Below are positions 9,363-17,239 of a DNA stretch of 64,000 nucleotides, piece by piece (position 1 is the first letter of the stretch; each line of letters starts with the position of its first letter). This DNA comes from Phyllobacterium myrsinacearum (GTDB lineage Bacteria; Pseudomonadota; Alphaproteobacteria; Rhizobiales; Rhizobiaceae). The position numbers and the translations under genes are program-made. The stretch covers positions 124,001-188,000 of the forward strand of contig NZ_JACGXN010000005.1 in the NCBI RefSeq assembly GCF_014138285.1. The letters run 5' to 3'. The notes under the pieces are model-generated. The model did not search any database, was not told the DNA's origin, and saw nothing but the letters and a program-made list of their open reading frames with translations.

Positions 9363-10721
9363 TCACGGTTGGGGAAAGAACTTGCGCAGAAGTTTCATCA
9401 AGGCCGGCTTTGGTTTACCCGATTGCTGGCTATCAAAAAGGGTGGAAGACGCGAGGAATTCATCCCAAAGCGCGGCTTTACGCAACGCCGGTATGGTCTT
9501 AGCCTTCGCTTTGGTGGAGAGTGTGGCTGGATCAATTGCCTGCTGGACTTCGCCGATAAAGTCGAGAACCGCGGCAGACAGCGCCGTCTGGTAGTTGGTG
9601 ATCGATTGAAAATCCCGTTCGATAAGCTTCATATCGGATGGGTCAGCTTCCCCGATGAACTCGATAATACCGTCCATCAACTGATCATTCCTTTGGCCTG
9701 CCAACGAAAAAATCCAGGGTGTTTCGCCGACGATGCCCTCGAGTTCCAGACGTGCGGCCGAGGCATTCTTCCCGACATGCAGCTCATAAAGTTCGACAAA
9801 AGCAATCTTAAGCGCTGCGCCAGCCTTTCGCATGAGCTGCTCGGCGTCGAGATCTGACGGAGAGGTTGTCTCGATCCCGGCGCCCTCGAGGAATGCCGCC
9901 AAAAGCCTGGCATCGGAATGCTGAGCCGGCTGCGACGCGGGCGGGACGGCATAAGCTGGCCTCTCGACAGGCGCGGGGGTGAACTGATGTTGGGATGCAA
10001 CCTGTGAGACGGGAGGAAGTTCAGGCAAGGTGGGTGCAGTGGGCTCGTCGTCATCACTGTCCCAGTTGTCAGGGAGAATTGGGCGGACAACCGGCAAATC
10101 AAACAAGGAATTGGCTGTCGGGGTCTGTTCGATTCGATCTGCGAGCGCGGATGGTCGGCTTGTACGATACGGTTTGATGATATCGACGTCAGTGACGGGA
10201 GGACCGTCCCATCCTATATCGACCGCGCCAAGCGCTTCGCGCGTCACCGGTTTTGCCGGACTGTTGAACAGCTCATCGTGACTTTCGCCGGGAAGTTCGC
10301 TTGTAGCCCCGACACCTCCTGGGGCAATGTCCGTCAGAATTGAGGTCAGACTCGGACCGGAAAGAAGATCTGCACTGTTGTGCTGTTGCTGGACACGCAC
10401 TGCACCAGCTTTTTGAATTGATATGCGAAAGCGATAGTCCGCGATTTCAATCGTATCACCATCCGATAGCCGTTGGCCGTATTGGCGGTCGACGGCAATG
10501 CCCCCCACACTTACACCATTGGTACTTTTATCAACGAGATAGACACCATCATCTCGCTGCTCAAGCGTGCAGTGATGTTTGGAAACGACGCGGCGGCTGT
10601 CTTTGATGACCCAGCTGCAGCTTTCGCCGCGACCAATTGTGAATCGCGCATCCTGAATCACCATGGAACCGCTGAACGACGTGTCGTTAGGATTGTTCAG
10701 GGCTTGAAGTTCGATTCGCAT
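9363..10721 (-). CDS. T6SS-associated FHA-domain protein (first of two)
   Basis: A 452-residue protein. The N-terminal FHA domain (about 1-100) keeps the phosphothreonine-binding residues: FTIGRGE, VVSKHHC and STNG. A long Pro/Ser-rich linker (about 110-290) follows. The C-terminal region (about 290-400) opens with LLAAFLEGAGIE, like the start of the TagH C-terminal domain, but the rest is divergent and lacks the NNPLKF signature. It is the first gene of the minus-strand tssJKLM-tagF block. In known systems the FHA protein is the target of PpkA and TagF. Having two FHA readers in one locus is noted as a finding. Confidence 0.88.
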   Translation of the reverse strand: MRIELQALNNPNDTSFSGSMVIQDARFTIGRGESCSWVIKDSRRVVSKHHCTLEQRDDGVYLVDKSTNGVSVGGIAVDRQYGQRLSDGDTIEIADYRFRISIQKAGAVRVQQQHNSADLLSGPSLTSILTDIAPGGVGATSELPGESHDELFNSPAKPVTREALGAVDIGWDGPPVTDVDIIKPYRTSRPSALADRIEQTPTANSLFDLPVVRPILPDNWDSDDDEPTAPTLPELPPVSQVASQHQFTPAPVERPAYAVPPASQPAQHSDARLLAAFLEGAGIETTSPSDLDAEQLMRKAGAALKIAFVELYELHVGKNASAARLELEGIVGETPWIFSLAGQRNDQLMDGIIEFIGEADPSDMKLIERDFQSITNYQTALSAAVLDFIGEVQQAIDPATLSTKAKAKTIPALRKAALWDEFLASSTLFDSQQSGKPKPALMKLLRKFFPQP

Positions 10722-10947
10722 ACATCATTCCTGCAGGTGGTCATCACGGTATTTGCTTCATTTGCACTATCACTAGCAAATATTGAAGCCTTGCAATTTT
10801 AGTCTCTGACACAACATGGTTGCAAGTATAGCAGGAAATAGGCTATTTTTCCGCATCCAGAATGATCTGCAAATGATCAGATCAGCAACCGGAATAAGCT
10901 GGACAAAGCCCGTCTGGTCAAGCCCAATGAGCTGAAGAGACAGTCGA
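10722..10947. promoter_or_regulatory. Divergent intergenic region between the FHA gene and the caspase-like gene
   Basis: This 226-base AT-richer stretch separates two divergent transcription units, so it should hold promoters for both. It contains an inverted repeat TGATCTG/CAGATCA at 10863-10884 with an 8-base spacer, which could be an operator. No convincing -35/-10 pair stands out on either strand. Confidence 0.4.
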
Positions 10948-12360
10948 TTGACTCCTTATGCGCTTAACATAGGCAGATTTTTTCCGCACGCTATGCGTGT
11001 GGTTTTGGCTTGCCTTATGTTGCTTTTGGTTGCACAGGGCGCTCGCGCCGAGATAATTGCCGTTGGCGGCCACAAGCGCATCGCGCTCGTTGTGGGCAAT
11101 ACAAATTATCAGTACGTCGAGAAATTGGTCAATCCGGCCAATGATGCCGAGGGCATTTCAACGGCGCTGCGCGAGGAAGGCTTTGACGTTTTCCCTGCCA
11201 ACGATACGACACGCGACGAATTCAACAGGATATTCGAAGAGTTCAAGAAACAGGCCGAAACAGCCGATGTCGCGCTTGTGTATTTTTCCGGACATGGGTT
11301 TCAGTTGAATGGCGTGAATTTTCTGGTTCCCGTGGATGCGCGTCTCAATGACCGGTCCCGGATTTTGGATGAAACAATCAGCCTCGACAAAGTGATTGGT
11401 GAAGTTCAGCAGCGTACCCGGCAGACTCTCGTCTTCCTCGACGCATGCCGCAACAATCCTCTTCCCGATGGCGGATCGGTGAATGTCGGTTTGGCTCAGG
11501 TTTCAGCCGGAGTGGGCGTGTACGTGGCCTTTGCCACTCAACCCGGCAACATCAGCTACGACGGTAAAAGTTCGTACAGCCCTTTCACCAAGGCGTTGTT
11601 GGACCACATCAAGACGCCGGGCCTCGGTATTTCCGATCTGATGATGAAGGTCAGAAACGACGTCAGGGCGGCGACACTTGACCGGCAAACGCCCTGGGAG
11701 CAATCCTCCCTGCAACAGCCGTTTTATTTCAAGGCATTGCCAGCGGCCGTCAAAGGTGAAGGCGAAGATCAGGTGGCGGCGCTCGACAGATCCGGTTTGC
11801 AGGCCGACCAGGGATTGACGCGCCGAACAAATATAGAGGATGCAACACAGGGACCTGCAGCCGATCTCACTCCCGCACCTTCTGCGGATCCTGCATATCC
11901 GGCCCTGATCAATCCGCAGACCGGTATGAATCCGGTCATATATATGCCGGAAGCGCCCGCTGAAATTTTCGGGCAGGAGGATCTGGTTTGGGCACTCCAG
12001 ACGGAATTGCAGCGGCTTGGCTGCTATACATCGGATGTTGATGGTGTGTGGGGGACGACTTCGCGCGAAGCCATGATGCGCTATTACGCAACCAAGAAAC
12101 TCAAGACGACAGATACCGATCCCAATCAGTTCCTCTATGAAAATCTGAAACGTGAACCCTCTGTCGTTTGTCTTTATCAGCCGCCACGGCAAGCCGTTGC
12201 GCCGGTGCGCCCAGGTCCACGCGTAACCCCGAAGCCGCGGGCTGCACGTATTGCGACCTCAGCACCTGAACCGGAGCGCACGTTCACCCCGGCTCCTCAA
12301 CCTGCGGCCCCTGCAAAGAAGAGTCTTCGCGGAAGTCTCATTGGTGGTGTTTACCGTTGA
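10948..12360 (+). CDS. Secreted caspase-like (peptidase C14) protein in the T6SS locus
   Basis: Counted from TTG 10948 the protein has 470 residues; ATG 10993 is an alternative start that gives a clean signal peptide (MRVVLACLMLLL, cleavage after GARA). The caspase-fold domain (about 44-270) shows RIALVVGNTNY, the catalytic His in YFSGHGF (H116) and the catalytic Cys in FLDACRNN (C167), so it looks active. A short region near 345-395 (LQTELQRLGCYTSDVDGVWG) resembles a peptidoglycan-binding fold. The C-terminus is Pro/Ala-rich. It is exported, so the substrate is probably periplasmic or extracellular. It precedes the peptidoglycan hydrolase gene by 74 bases on the same strand. A caspase is not a core T6SS part; its role here is unknown. 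Confidence 0.85.
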   Translation: MTPYALNIGRFFPHAMRVVLACLMLLLVAQGARAEIIAVGGHKRIALVVGNTNYQYVEKLVNPANDAEGISTALREEGFDVFPANDTTRDEFNRIFEEFKKQAETADVALVYFSGHGFQLNGVNFLVPVDARLNDRSRILDETISLDKVIGEVQQRTRQTLVFLDACRNNPLPDGGSVNVGLAQVSAGVGVYVAFATQPGNISYDGKSSYSPFTKALLDHIKTPGLGISDLMMKVRNDVRAATLDRQTPWEQSSLQQPFYFKALPAAVKGEGEDQVAALDRSGLQADQGLTRRTNIEDATQGPAADLTPAPSADPAYPALINPQTGMNPVIYMPEAPAEIFGQEDLVWALQTELQRLGCYTSDVDGVWGTTSREAMMRYYATKKLKTTDTDPNQFLYENLKREPSVVCLYQPPRQAVAPVRPGPRVTPKPRAARIATSAPEPERTFTPAPQPAAPAKKSLRGSLIGGVYR

Positions 12361-12434
12361 TGAATACACTGGATGACGGTACCGGACCGTCCATGCCCGT
12401 TTGTCGGGTATCCCTTTCCATTTGTTGCTGATCC

Positions 12435-14717
12435 ATGCGTGGAGAAGAACTCCATAGAATAACGCCCGATTTCAAGCGGGCCAAACATCAGGCGCGGAAA
12501 CGCCGGACGTGGCGCCGTATGTGGCAAGGTCTTGCCATGGTCGTATTGGCCGGAATGGCCGTTGGAGCGTTTTTGTATCTGCCGAAATTTCTTGGCATGC
12601 CGGATGATTTGACCAACGAAACACTCGTCATTCCGGAAGGCGAGGTTCAGTCTGCCGGAAAGGAGGGCGAGTTCGAGCTGTCCGCGACGGACGACCGGCG
12701 TGACGCTCTTCTGCTGCAGTCCGTGAATAACGAAAAGCCGCGTCCCCGGAAAAGCGAGATCCGATTTCAGAAGAACACCAGCGGTTCTGAATTCAATGGT
12801 CCGCTCTATTATGTGTCGGATACCATGCTGTCGAGTTCGGTCCGGTTGATGACGGCACTGCCCGCTACGCCGCAGGACTTTGCGCTCATGCAATCGGCGC
12901 CTGAAATATCCACAACACCCCCGCTCGTTCCGCAAACATCAGGACAAGCTGTTTCAGCCGCTGATGAACCATCATCGGATGCCGGCTGGGAAGGGGGCGT
13001 ATCACCCGGCGAAACAGCCCAGATCGGCGCTTCGTCGCCGGGCAGTTCGAACAGTATCGACATCGTTGATGAAAAGAGACGCCCGCCGCAAAATCAGCAA
13101 TTCGTTATCAAGGTGCTGGCGGAGCGGAGCGTGAAGGACGTTCTCGAGGATGGTCATACCACGCAGGCCGAAACAGCACGCGTTGCCGAGGCCGTAGCGA
13201 AATTGCTGAACATTCAGTTGCTTCAACCCGGTTATCTTGCGGTATGGCGGACGGCTCTTGTGGATACTCAGACAGGAACAACGGCCCCGGTGCAGATCTC
13301 GCTCTACGGCAGCGAAGGATTGATCGGCAGTGTTGCCCGTGCCGATGATGGCAACTATCTCAAGATCGACGATCCCTGGAAGGATGAAAGCTGGAACGAT
13401 CTGACCAATGGCGGCGCGGAATCCAAGCTTGACCAGAACTTCCGTATCATGGACGGCATCTACAGCGCGGGTGTCCGCAATGACATTCCGGTCAATGTCA
13501 TCACCGAGACGATCATGCGCATGTCCCGCCTTTATGACATGGGAAAGTTCATTTCGCCCGAGGACACGATATCCCTGCTTTATTCGGAAACGCCGCGTGA
13601 CAGAAGCAACGAGAGTGGGCGCGTTCTCTACGTTTCGGTTCGACGCGGGGGGGAAAGCCTGAAATGCTATCTGCTGCGCCCCGAGCATGGGGGCGATTAT
13701 GCCTGCATGACCGAGAGCGACACCACCTCCGGACTTGGCGGCGCTGAAGGTTTCATCCTGCCGGTCAAGGGGGTTTTCCGCTCCGGTTTTGGGCCGCGGG
13801 TTCACCCGATCCTCGGGTCGGTCAAGTTTCACGAGGGGGTGGATTGGTCCGCACCCGCCGGCACGCCGGTTTACGCCTCGTTTGATGGCACGGTAAGCTT
13901 CGCCGGAAGCAATGGAAACTTCGGTAATTTCATCAAGGTCAGCCATGCAGGGAACCGGGAGACGCATTATGCACACCTTCAGGGTTTTGCGAACGGCATT
14001 ACCGTCGGCAAGGTAGTCAAGGCTGGGCAGGTTATCGGCTTTGTCGGCTCCACAGGTCTCAGTACCGGACCGCATCTGCATTTCGAGTTGGTGGCAAATG
14101 GCGCGCTTGTTGATCCATTGAACTATGGTTACAGCGAAATTGGTCTGGATGGGGAAGCAGAAAAACTTGTCCAGCGGATCATTCATGTAGAAAGCGGCGG
14201 CAATCCCAACGCTGCGAACCCGTTGTCATCGGCCAGCGGATTGGGACAGTTCATCAACAGCACCTGGCTGCGCATGATGAGTTCCTACAGGGCGGACCTC
14301 GTGTCGAAAATGAGCGCAAGCGAGTTGCTTGCCTTGAAATCGGACCCGACGCTTGCGACGGAAATGGTCATGAATCTCGCCAACGAGAACGAAGCGACAC
14401 TGAAGGCTTCCGGCATCGCCGGTACTGCCGGCAATCTCTATCTCGCTCACTTTCTTGGCGGGGGCGGCGCGATATCGGTACTTTCCGCATCGCCTGACAC
14501 GCAGCTCAGTTCCCTGCTTGATACCTCGGTCTTCGGAGCCAACCCGTTCCTTTACGGCAAGACTGCGGGATGGATCGTTGATTGGTCCAACCGCAAGATG
14601 TCGGGCCAGGGAGGCACACAGGTTTCGCCGGTTTACCGGGAGGCGCGGATCAAGGCGTCACGCTTCCGTTCCTATAGTTCGGTTATCGATACGATCCTTG
14701 CCAAAGTTCAAGGCTGA
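12435..14717 (+). CDS. Membrane-anchored M23 endopeptidase / lytic transglycosylase fusion
   Basis: A 760-residue protein. A basic N-terminus precedes one membrane helix (about 35-56), then a long periplasmic region. The M23 (LytM) domain carries HEGVD (H466, D470) and HLHFE (from H547), the zinc ligands expected of an active endopeptidase. Directly after it comes an SLT-type lytic transglycosylase domain with IHVESGGNPNAANP (catalytic E586) and ASGLGQF. One protein could thus cut both peptide cross-links and glycan strands. T6SSs need local wall opening; known solutions include MltE in enteroaggregative E. coli and TagX in Acinetobacter. By position this enzyme probably does that job here, although a secreted-effector role is less easily excluded. 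It follows the caspase gene and converges on tagH. Confidence 0.88.
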   Translation: MRGEELHRITPDFKRAKHQARKRRTWRRMWQGLAMVVLAGMAVGAFLYLPKFLGMPDDLTNETLVIPEGEVQSAGKEGEFELSATDDRRDALLLQSVNNEKPRPRKSEIRFQKNTSGSEFNGPLYYVSDTMLSSSVRLMTALPATPQDFALMQSAPEISTTPPLVPQTSGQAVSAADEPSSDAGWEGGVSPGETAQIGASSPGSSNSIDIVDEKRRPPQNQQFVIKVLAERSVKDVLEDGHTTQAETARVAEAVAKLLNIQLLQPGYLAVWRTALVDTQTGTTAPVQISLYGSEGLIGSVARADDGNYLKIDDPWKDESWNDLTNGGAESKLDQNFRIMDGIYSAGVRNDIPVNVITETIMRMSRLYDMGKFISPEDTISLLYSETPRDRSNESGRVLYVSVRRGGESLKCYLLRPEHGGDYACMTESDTTSGLGGAEGFILPVKGVFRSGFGPRVHPILGSVKFHEGVDWSAPAGTPVYASFDGTVSFAGSNGNFGNFIKVSHAGNRETHYAHLQGFANGITVGKVVKAGQVIGFVGSTGLSTGPHLHFELVANGALVDPLNYGYSEIGLDGEAEKLVQRIIHVESGGNPNAANPLSSASGLGQFINSTWLRMMSSYRADLVSKMSASELLALKSDPTLATEMVMNLANENEATLKASGIAGTAGNLYLAHFLGGGGAISVLSASPDTQLSSLLDTSVFGANPFLYGKTAGWIVDWSNRKMSGQGGTQVSPVYREARIKASRFRSYSSVIDTILAKVQG

Positions 14718-14732
14718 CACAGCAGCGAATAG

Positions 14733-15863
14733 TCAGTCCGCTACCCTCTCTTTGCCAATCTTCTCGTCATAAGCTTCGCCGAAATAGTGCAGGAAGACAT
14801 CGAGAATACCATTCTCGTAAGGCTCGTTCCGTTCATTCCAGGCGTTGACGTAACGGTTCCAGCGCGCTCCTTTTCCCGATAGAAACGAGCTTCTCCCGGA
14901 TGCTTCGATCGCGTCGGGTGACAGTTCATTCAGCAGGCGGAAAAGGGCGGTCTGCATCGCCTGGAAAACCGCTTGCTCGTGCTGCTTGAGTTCGTCCACG
15001 GCCTCGCTGAAACTGTTGGTTGCATCCAGATATTCACGTTTGTTTGCTGCAAACAGAGCGCCAAGCGCAGCCGAGGGTTCAGGAATGAATTTCAGGGGAT
15101 TGTTGCCGTTGGATTTCAGGACTGTTTGCTTGGTGCTCCGGATCAATGCACGCAACTGAGAACGCGCGGTGAGCAGTTGTGTCAGTCCGGGTACGATTGC
15201 ACGGAAGATTTCACCCAACTGTTCGGCAAACTCTTCATCATGTCGTCCTGCGAGCACATCAGGATCAATTCCTGCACCCCGGGCGAAATGTTCGATAAAC
15301 CGTTCCCTGGAATGGGAGGGCCCAACGGATGGCCGCGGCTTGACCGGTACGGGCGGTTCGCGAACGTCGGAGACGGTCGGATGGCTTGGCTGTACCGGAG
15401 GGCTTTGCAGTGCCCCAAGGAACATGGTGCGGTCTTCCATCTCTCGCAACGGCGTATCGCTGCCCCGGGGAATGAACACCGTTTCTTCCGCTGTCAACAA
15501 CTGGTCTGAATGCTGCGGCTGTTCCAGAAATACACGAAGTTGATAGGCTCCGATTTCAATGAGATCACCGGCTGACAAAATGCGACGTGCGCCCTTTTGC
15601 AGTTCTTCGCCGTTGATCAAAAGCCCGTTCGCCGACAGATCTTCTGCCCAATACCCGTCGTTCTTGTAGGAAATCTGGCAATGTTTCGTCGAAACGAACC
15701 GGCTCCTGTCCGGCAGAGGCCAGTCGGTTTCCTCGGAACGGCCGATGGTGAACGAGCGCTGGTCTGCTATAAATTCCGGAACAACATCGTCCCCATGCAA
15801 GGATCGATTTTCCAACCTCAGCACAAGTCGCATTCGCTTCTCCGGCATTTCTTGTCTGGCCAT
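14733..15863 (-). CDS. tagH: T6SS-associated FHA-domain protein TagH
   Basis: A 376-residue protein. The N-terminal FHA domain (about 10-105) has FTIGRSEE, FVSTKHC and SANG, all expected phosphothreonine contacts. The C-terminal domain (about 190-370) fits the TagH/Fha family well: ARGAGIDPDVL, then NNPLKF, EAVDELKQHEQAVFQAMQ and a final ILDVFLHYFGEAYDEKI. It is the better match to canonical TagH of the two FHA proteins. It is transcribed alone on the minus strand, divergent from the DUF1036 gene (46-base gap) and converging on the M23/transglycosylase gene (15 bases). PpkA and PppA, encoded just beyond, probably set its phosphorylation state or bind it. Confidence 0.92.
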   Translation of the reverse strand: MARQEMPEKRMRLVLRLENRSLHGDDVVPEFIADQRSFTIGRSEETDWPLPDRSRFVSTKHCQISYKNDGYWAEDLSANGLLINGEELQKGARRILSAGDLIEIGAYQLRVFLEQPQHSDQLLTAEETVFIPRGSDTPLREMEDRTMFLGALQSPPVQPSHPTVSDVREPPVPVKPRPSVGPSHSRERFIEHFARGAGIDPDVLAGRHDEEFAEQLGEIFRAIVPGLTQLLTARSQLRALIRSTKQTVLKSNGNNPLKFIPEPSAALGALFAANKREYLDATNSFSEAVDELKQHEQAVFQAMQTALFRLLNELSPDAIEASGRSSFLSGKGARWNRYVNAWNERNEPYENGILDVFLHYFGEAYDEKIGKERVAD

Positions 15864-15909
15864 AGACTATTCAAATAAAGTGTTGGATACCAAGAGTATA
15901 GCGTTTTGG

Positions 15910-16401
15910 ATGCGGAACTTTTCGATGATGGACCAAATTCGACACCATTGCCGTGACAGAAGCAAAGGAATACAGCTCTTCAATCCGAAAAAGACATACT
16001 GGTTTGTTGTGGTTCTCGCTGCTCCATTGTTGTTCACGGCGCCGAAGGGTGCACAAGCGGCGTTCACTGTGTGCAATCAGACGGCCGACGTTGCCAACGT
16101 TGCGATCGGTGAACAGGTCGGGGGGGAAATGCGGACGGAGGGCTGGTGGGCCATTGCCGCCAATCGCTGCGCGGATGTCATCAAGTCAAAACTTTCAAAC
16201 CGTTATATCTATGTTCACGCCATTGATGTTCAGGGTCGGCCTATTCTGGACGGCGGTGTCATGTTGTGTGTAGACACGAAAAAGTTTCAGATTGTCGGTA
16301 AAGACGCTTGCTGGCAGCGCAATCATTTGCGAGGCGTATTCAAGGAAGTGGATACGCAATCATCGGATAACTGGACACTGTTTCTGACGGACCGGCACTG
16401 A
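15910..16401 (+). CDS. Exported DUF1036 protein in the T6SS locus
   Basis: A 163-residue protein from ATG 15910; ATG 15925 and 15928 are alternatives, and the frame is open further upstream without support. A signal-like segment (TYWFVVVLAAPLLFTAP, cleavage near GAQA) is followed by the DUF1036 domain, with AFTVCNQT, EGWWAIAANRCADVI, MLCVD and DACWQ. Four cysteines could form two disulfides, fitting a periplasmic location. DUF1036 has no known biochemical role. The gene sits between tagH and pppA, pointing the same way as pppA-ppkA, with 31 bases to the earliest pppA start. No ribosome site is strong enough to settle the start. Confidence 0.75.
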   Translation: MRNFSMMDQIRHHCRDRSKGIQLFNPKKTYWFVVVLAAPLLFTAPKGAQAAFTVCNQTADVANVAIGEQVGGEMRTEGWWAIAANRCADVIKSKLSNRYIYVHAIDVQGRPILDGGVMLCVDTKKFQIVGKDACWQRNHLRGVFKEVDTQSSDNWTLFLTDRH

Positions 16402-16432
16402 AAGACAAGATTGGTAGACTGCCCTTCAACCC

Positions 16433-17239
16433 ATGACCTGCTATCAAGCGAGAGACATGACCATTCCAACGCACAACAAAACCAACGCAACGGATTCAGC
16501 CGGATGGTTTGATTCCCATGCGATTACCCATACGGGACGTGTGCGGCCGGTCAACGAAGACCGTTTCCTTTCCAAGCCATTGAACGGGATATGGCTTGTT
16601 GCCGATGGCATGGGAGGGCATTCCCATGGAGACGTCGCGGCGTCGATGATTACGCAGGCGGCCGGTCGGGTCGGACACCATGCCGTGCACGAGGCAAAGC
16701 TTCAGGAATTTCGCGAACAGATTTTTACCGTCAATCAGGATATCCGCAACCTGGCGCGTGAACACGGACTGGGTGTCATGGGATCGACACTGGTTGCCCT
16801 GCTTGTGACGGGTCAGCAATTTTCGGTTGCATGGTCAGGTGACAGTCGCCTTTACCTTAACCGAGGCAACCGCATGACACAGCTCTCGCGCGATCATACG
16901 GAAGTCCAGCAGATGCTCGACAACGGCGCGCTTGATCCGGCTGCTGCGGCCAGTTTCAAACGCAAAAACGTCATCCTGCATGCTATCGGGGTTCGGGAGG
17001 CTCCGCATCTGGACCTGCTCAGCGGCGAGTTGAAAGACGGAGATACGTTTATCCTTTGCAGCGACGGCCTAACCGCGCATCTCTCGGCGCTGGACATTCA
17101 GGATATTGTACTGTCGCAGGAGCCGGAAGCCGCATGTCATTCACTGATTGACAGCGCGCTCGAACGGGGAGGGAGCGATAACGTCACGGTTGTCGTTGTC
17201 AATTATCGCCTGGCCCCAGTTCATGATGGGCGGTCGTGA
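16433..17239 (+). CDS. pppA: T6SS protein phosphatase PppA (PP2C)
   Basis: A 268-residue PP2C-family serine/threonine phosphatase. All metal-binding motifs are present: NEDRF (41-45), VADGMGGH (56-63), GDSRLYL, CSDGLT and GGSDNVTVV. In Pseudomonas PppA reverses PpkA phosphorylation of Fha and resets the T6SS. ATG 16457 is a reasonable alternative start, eight codons in. The stop (TGA) shares one base with the ppkA ATG (TGATG), so phosphatase and kinase are co-translated. It contrasts with the degraded PP2C module fused to TagF. Confidence 0.95.
   Translation: MTCYQARDMTIPTHNKTNATDSAGWFDSHAITHTGRVRPVNEDRFLSKPLNGIWLVADGMGGHSHGDVAASMITQAAGRVGHHAVHEAKLQEFREQIFTVNQDIRNLAREHGLGVMGSTLVALLVTGQQFSVAWSGDSRLYLNRGNRMTQLSRDHTEVQQMLDNGALDPAAAASFKRKNVILHAIGVREAPHLDLLSGELKDGDTFILCSDGLTAHLSALDIQDIVLSQEPEAACHSLIDSALERGGSDNVTVVVVNYRLAPVHDGRS

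Noticed and set aside
13002..14186. 394-codon minus-strand open frame opposite the M23/transglycosylase gene
   Set aside because: Antisense shadow; the plus strand shows full catalytic motifs in this interval.
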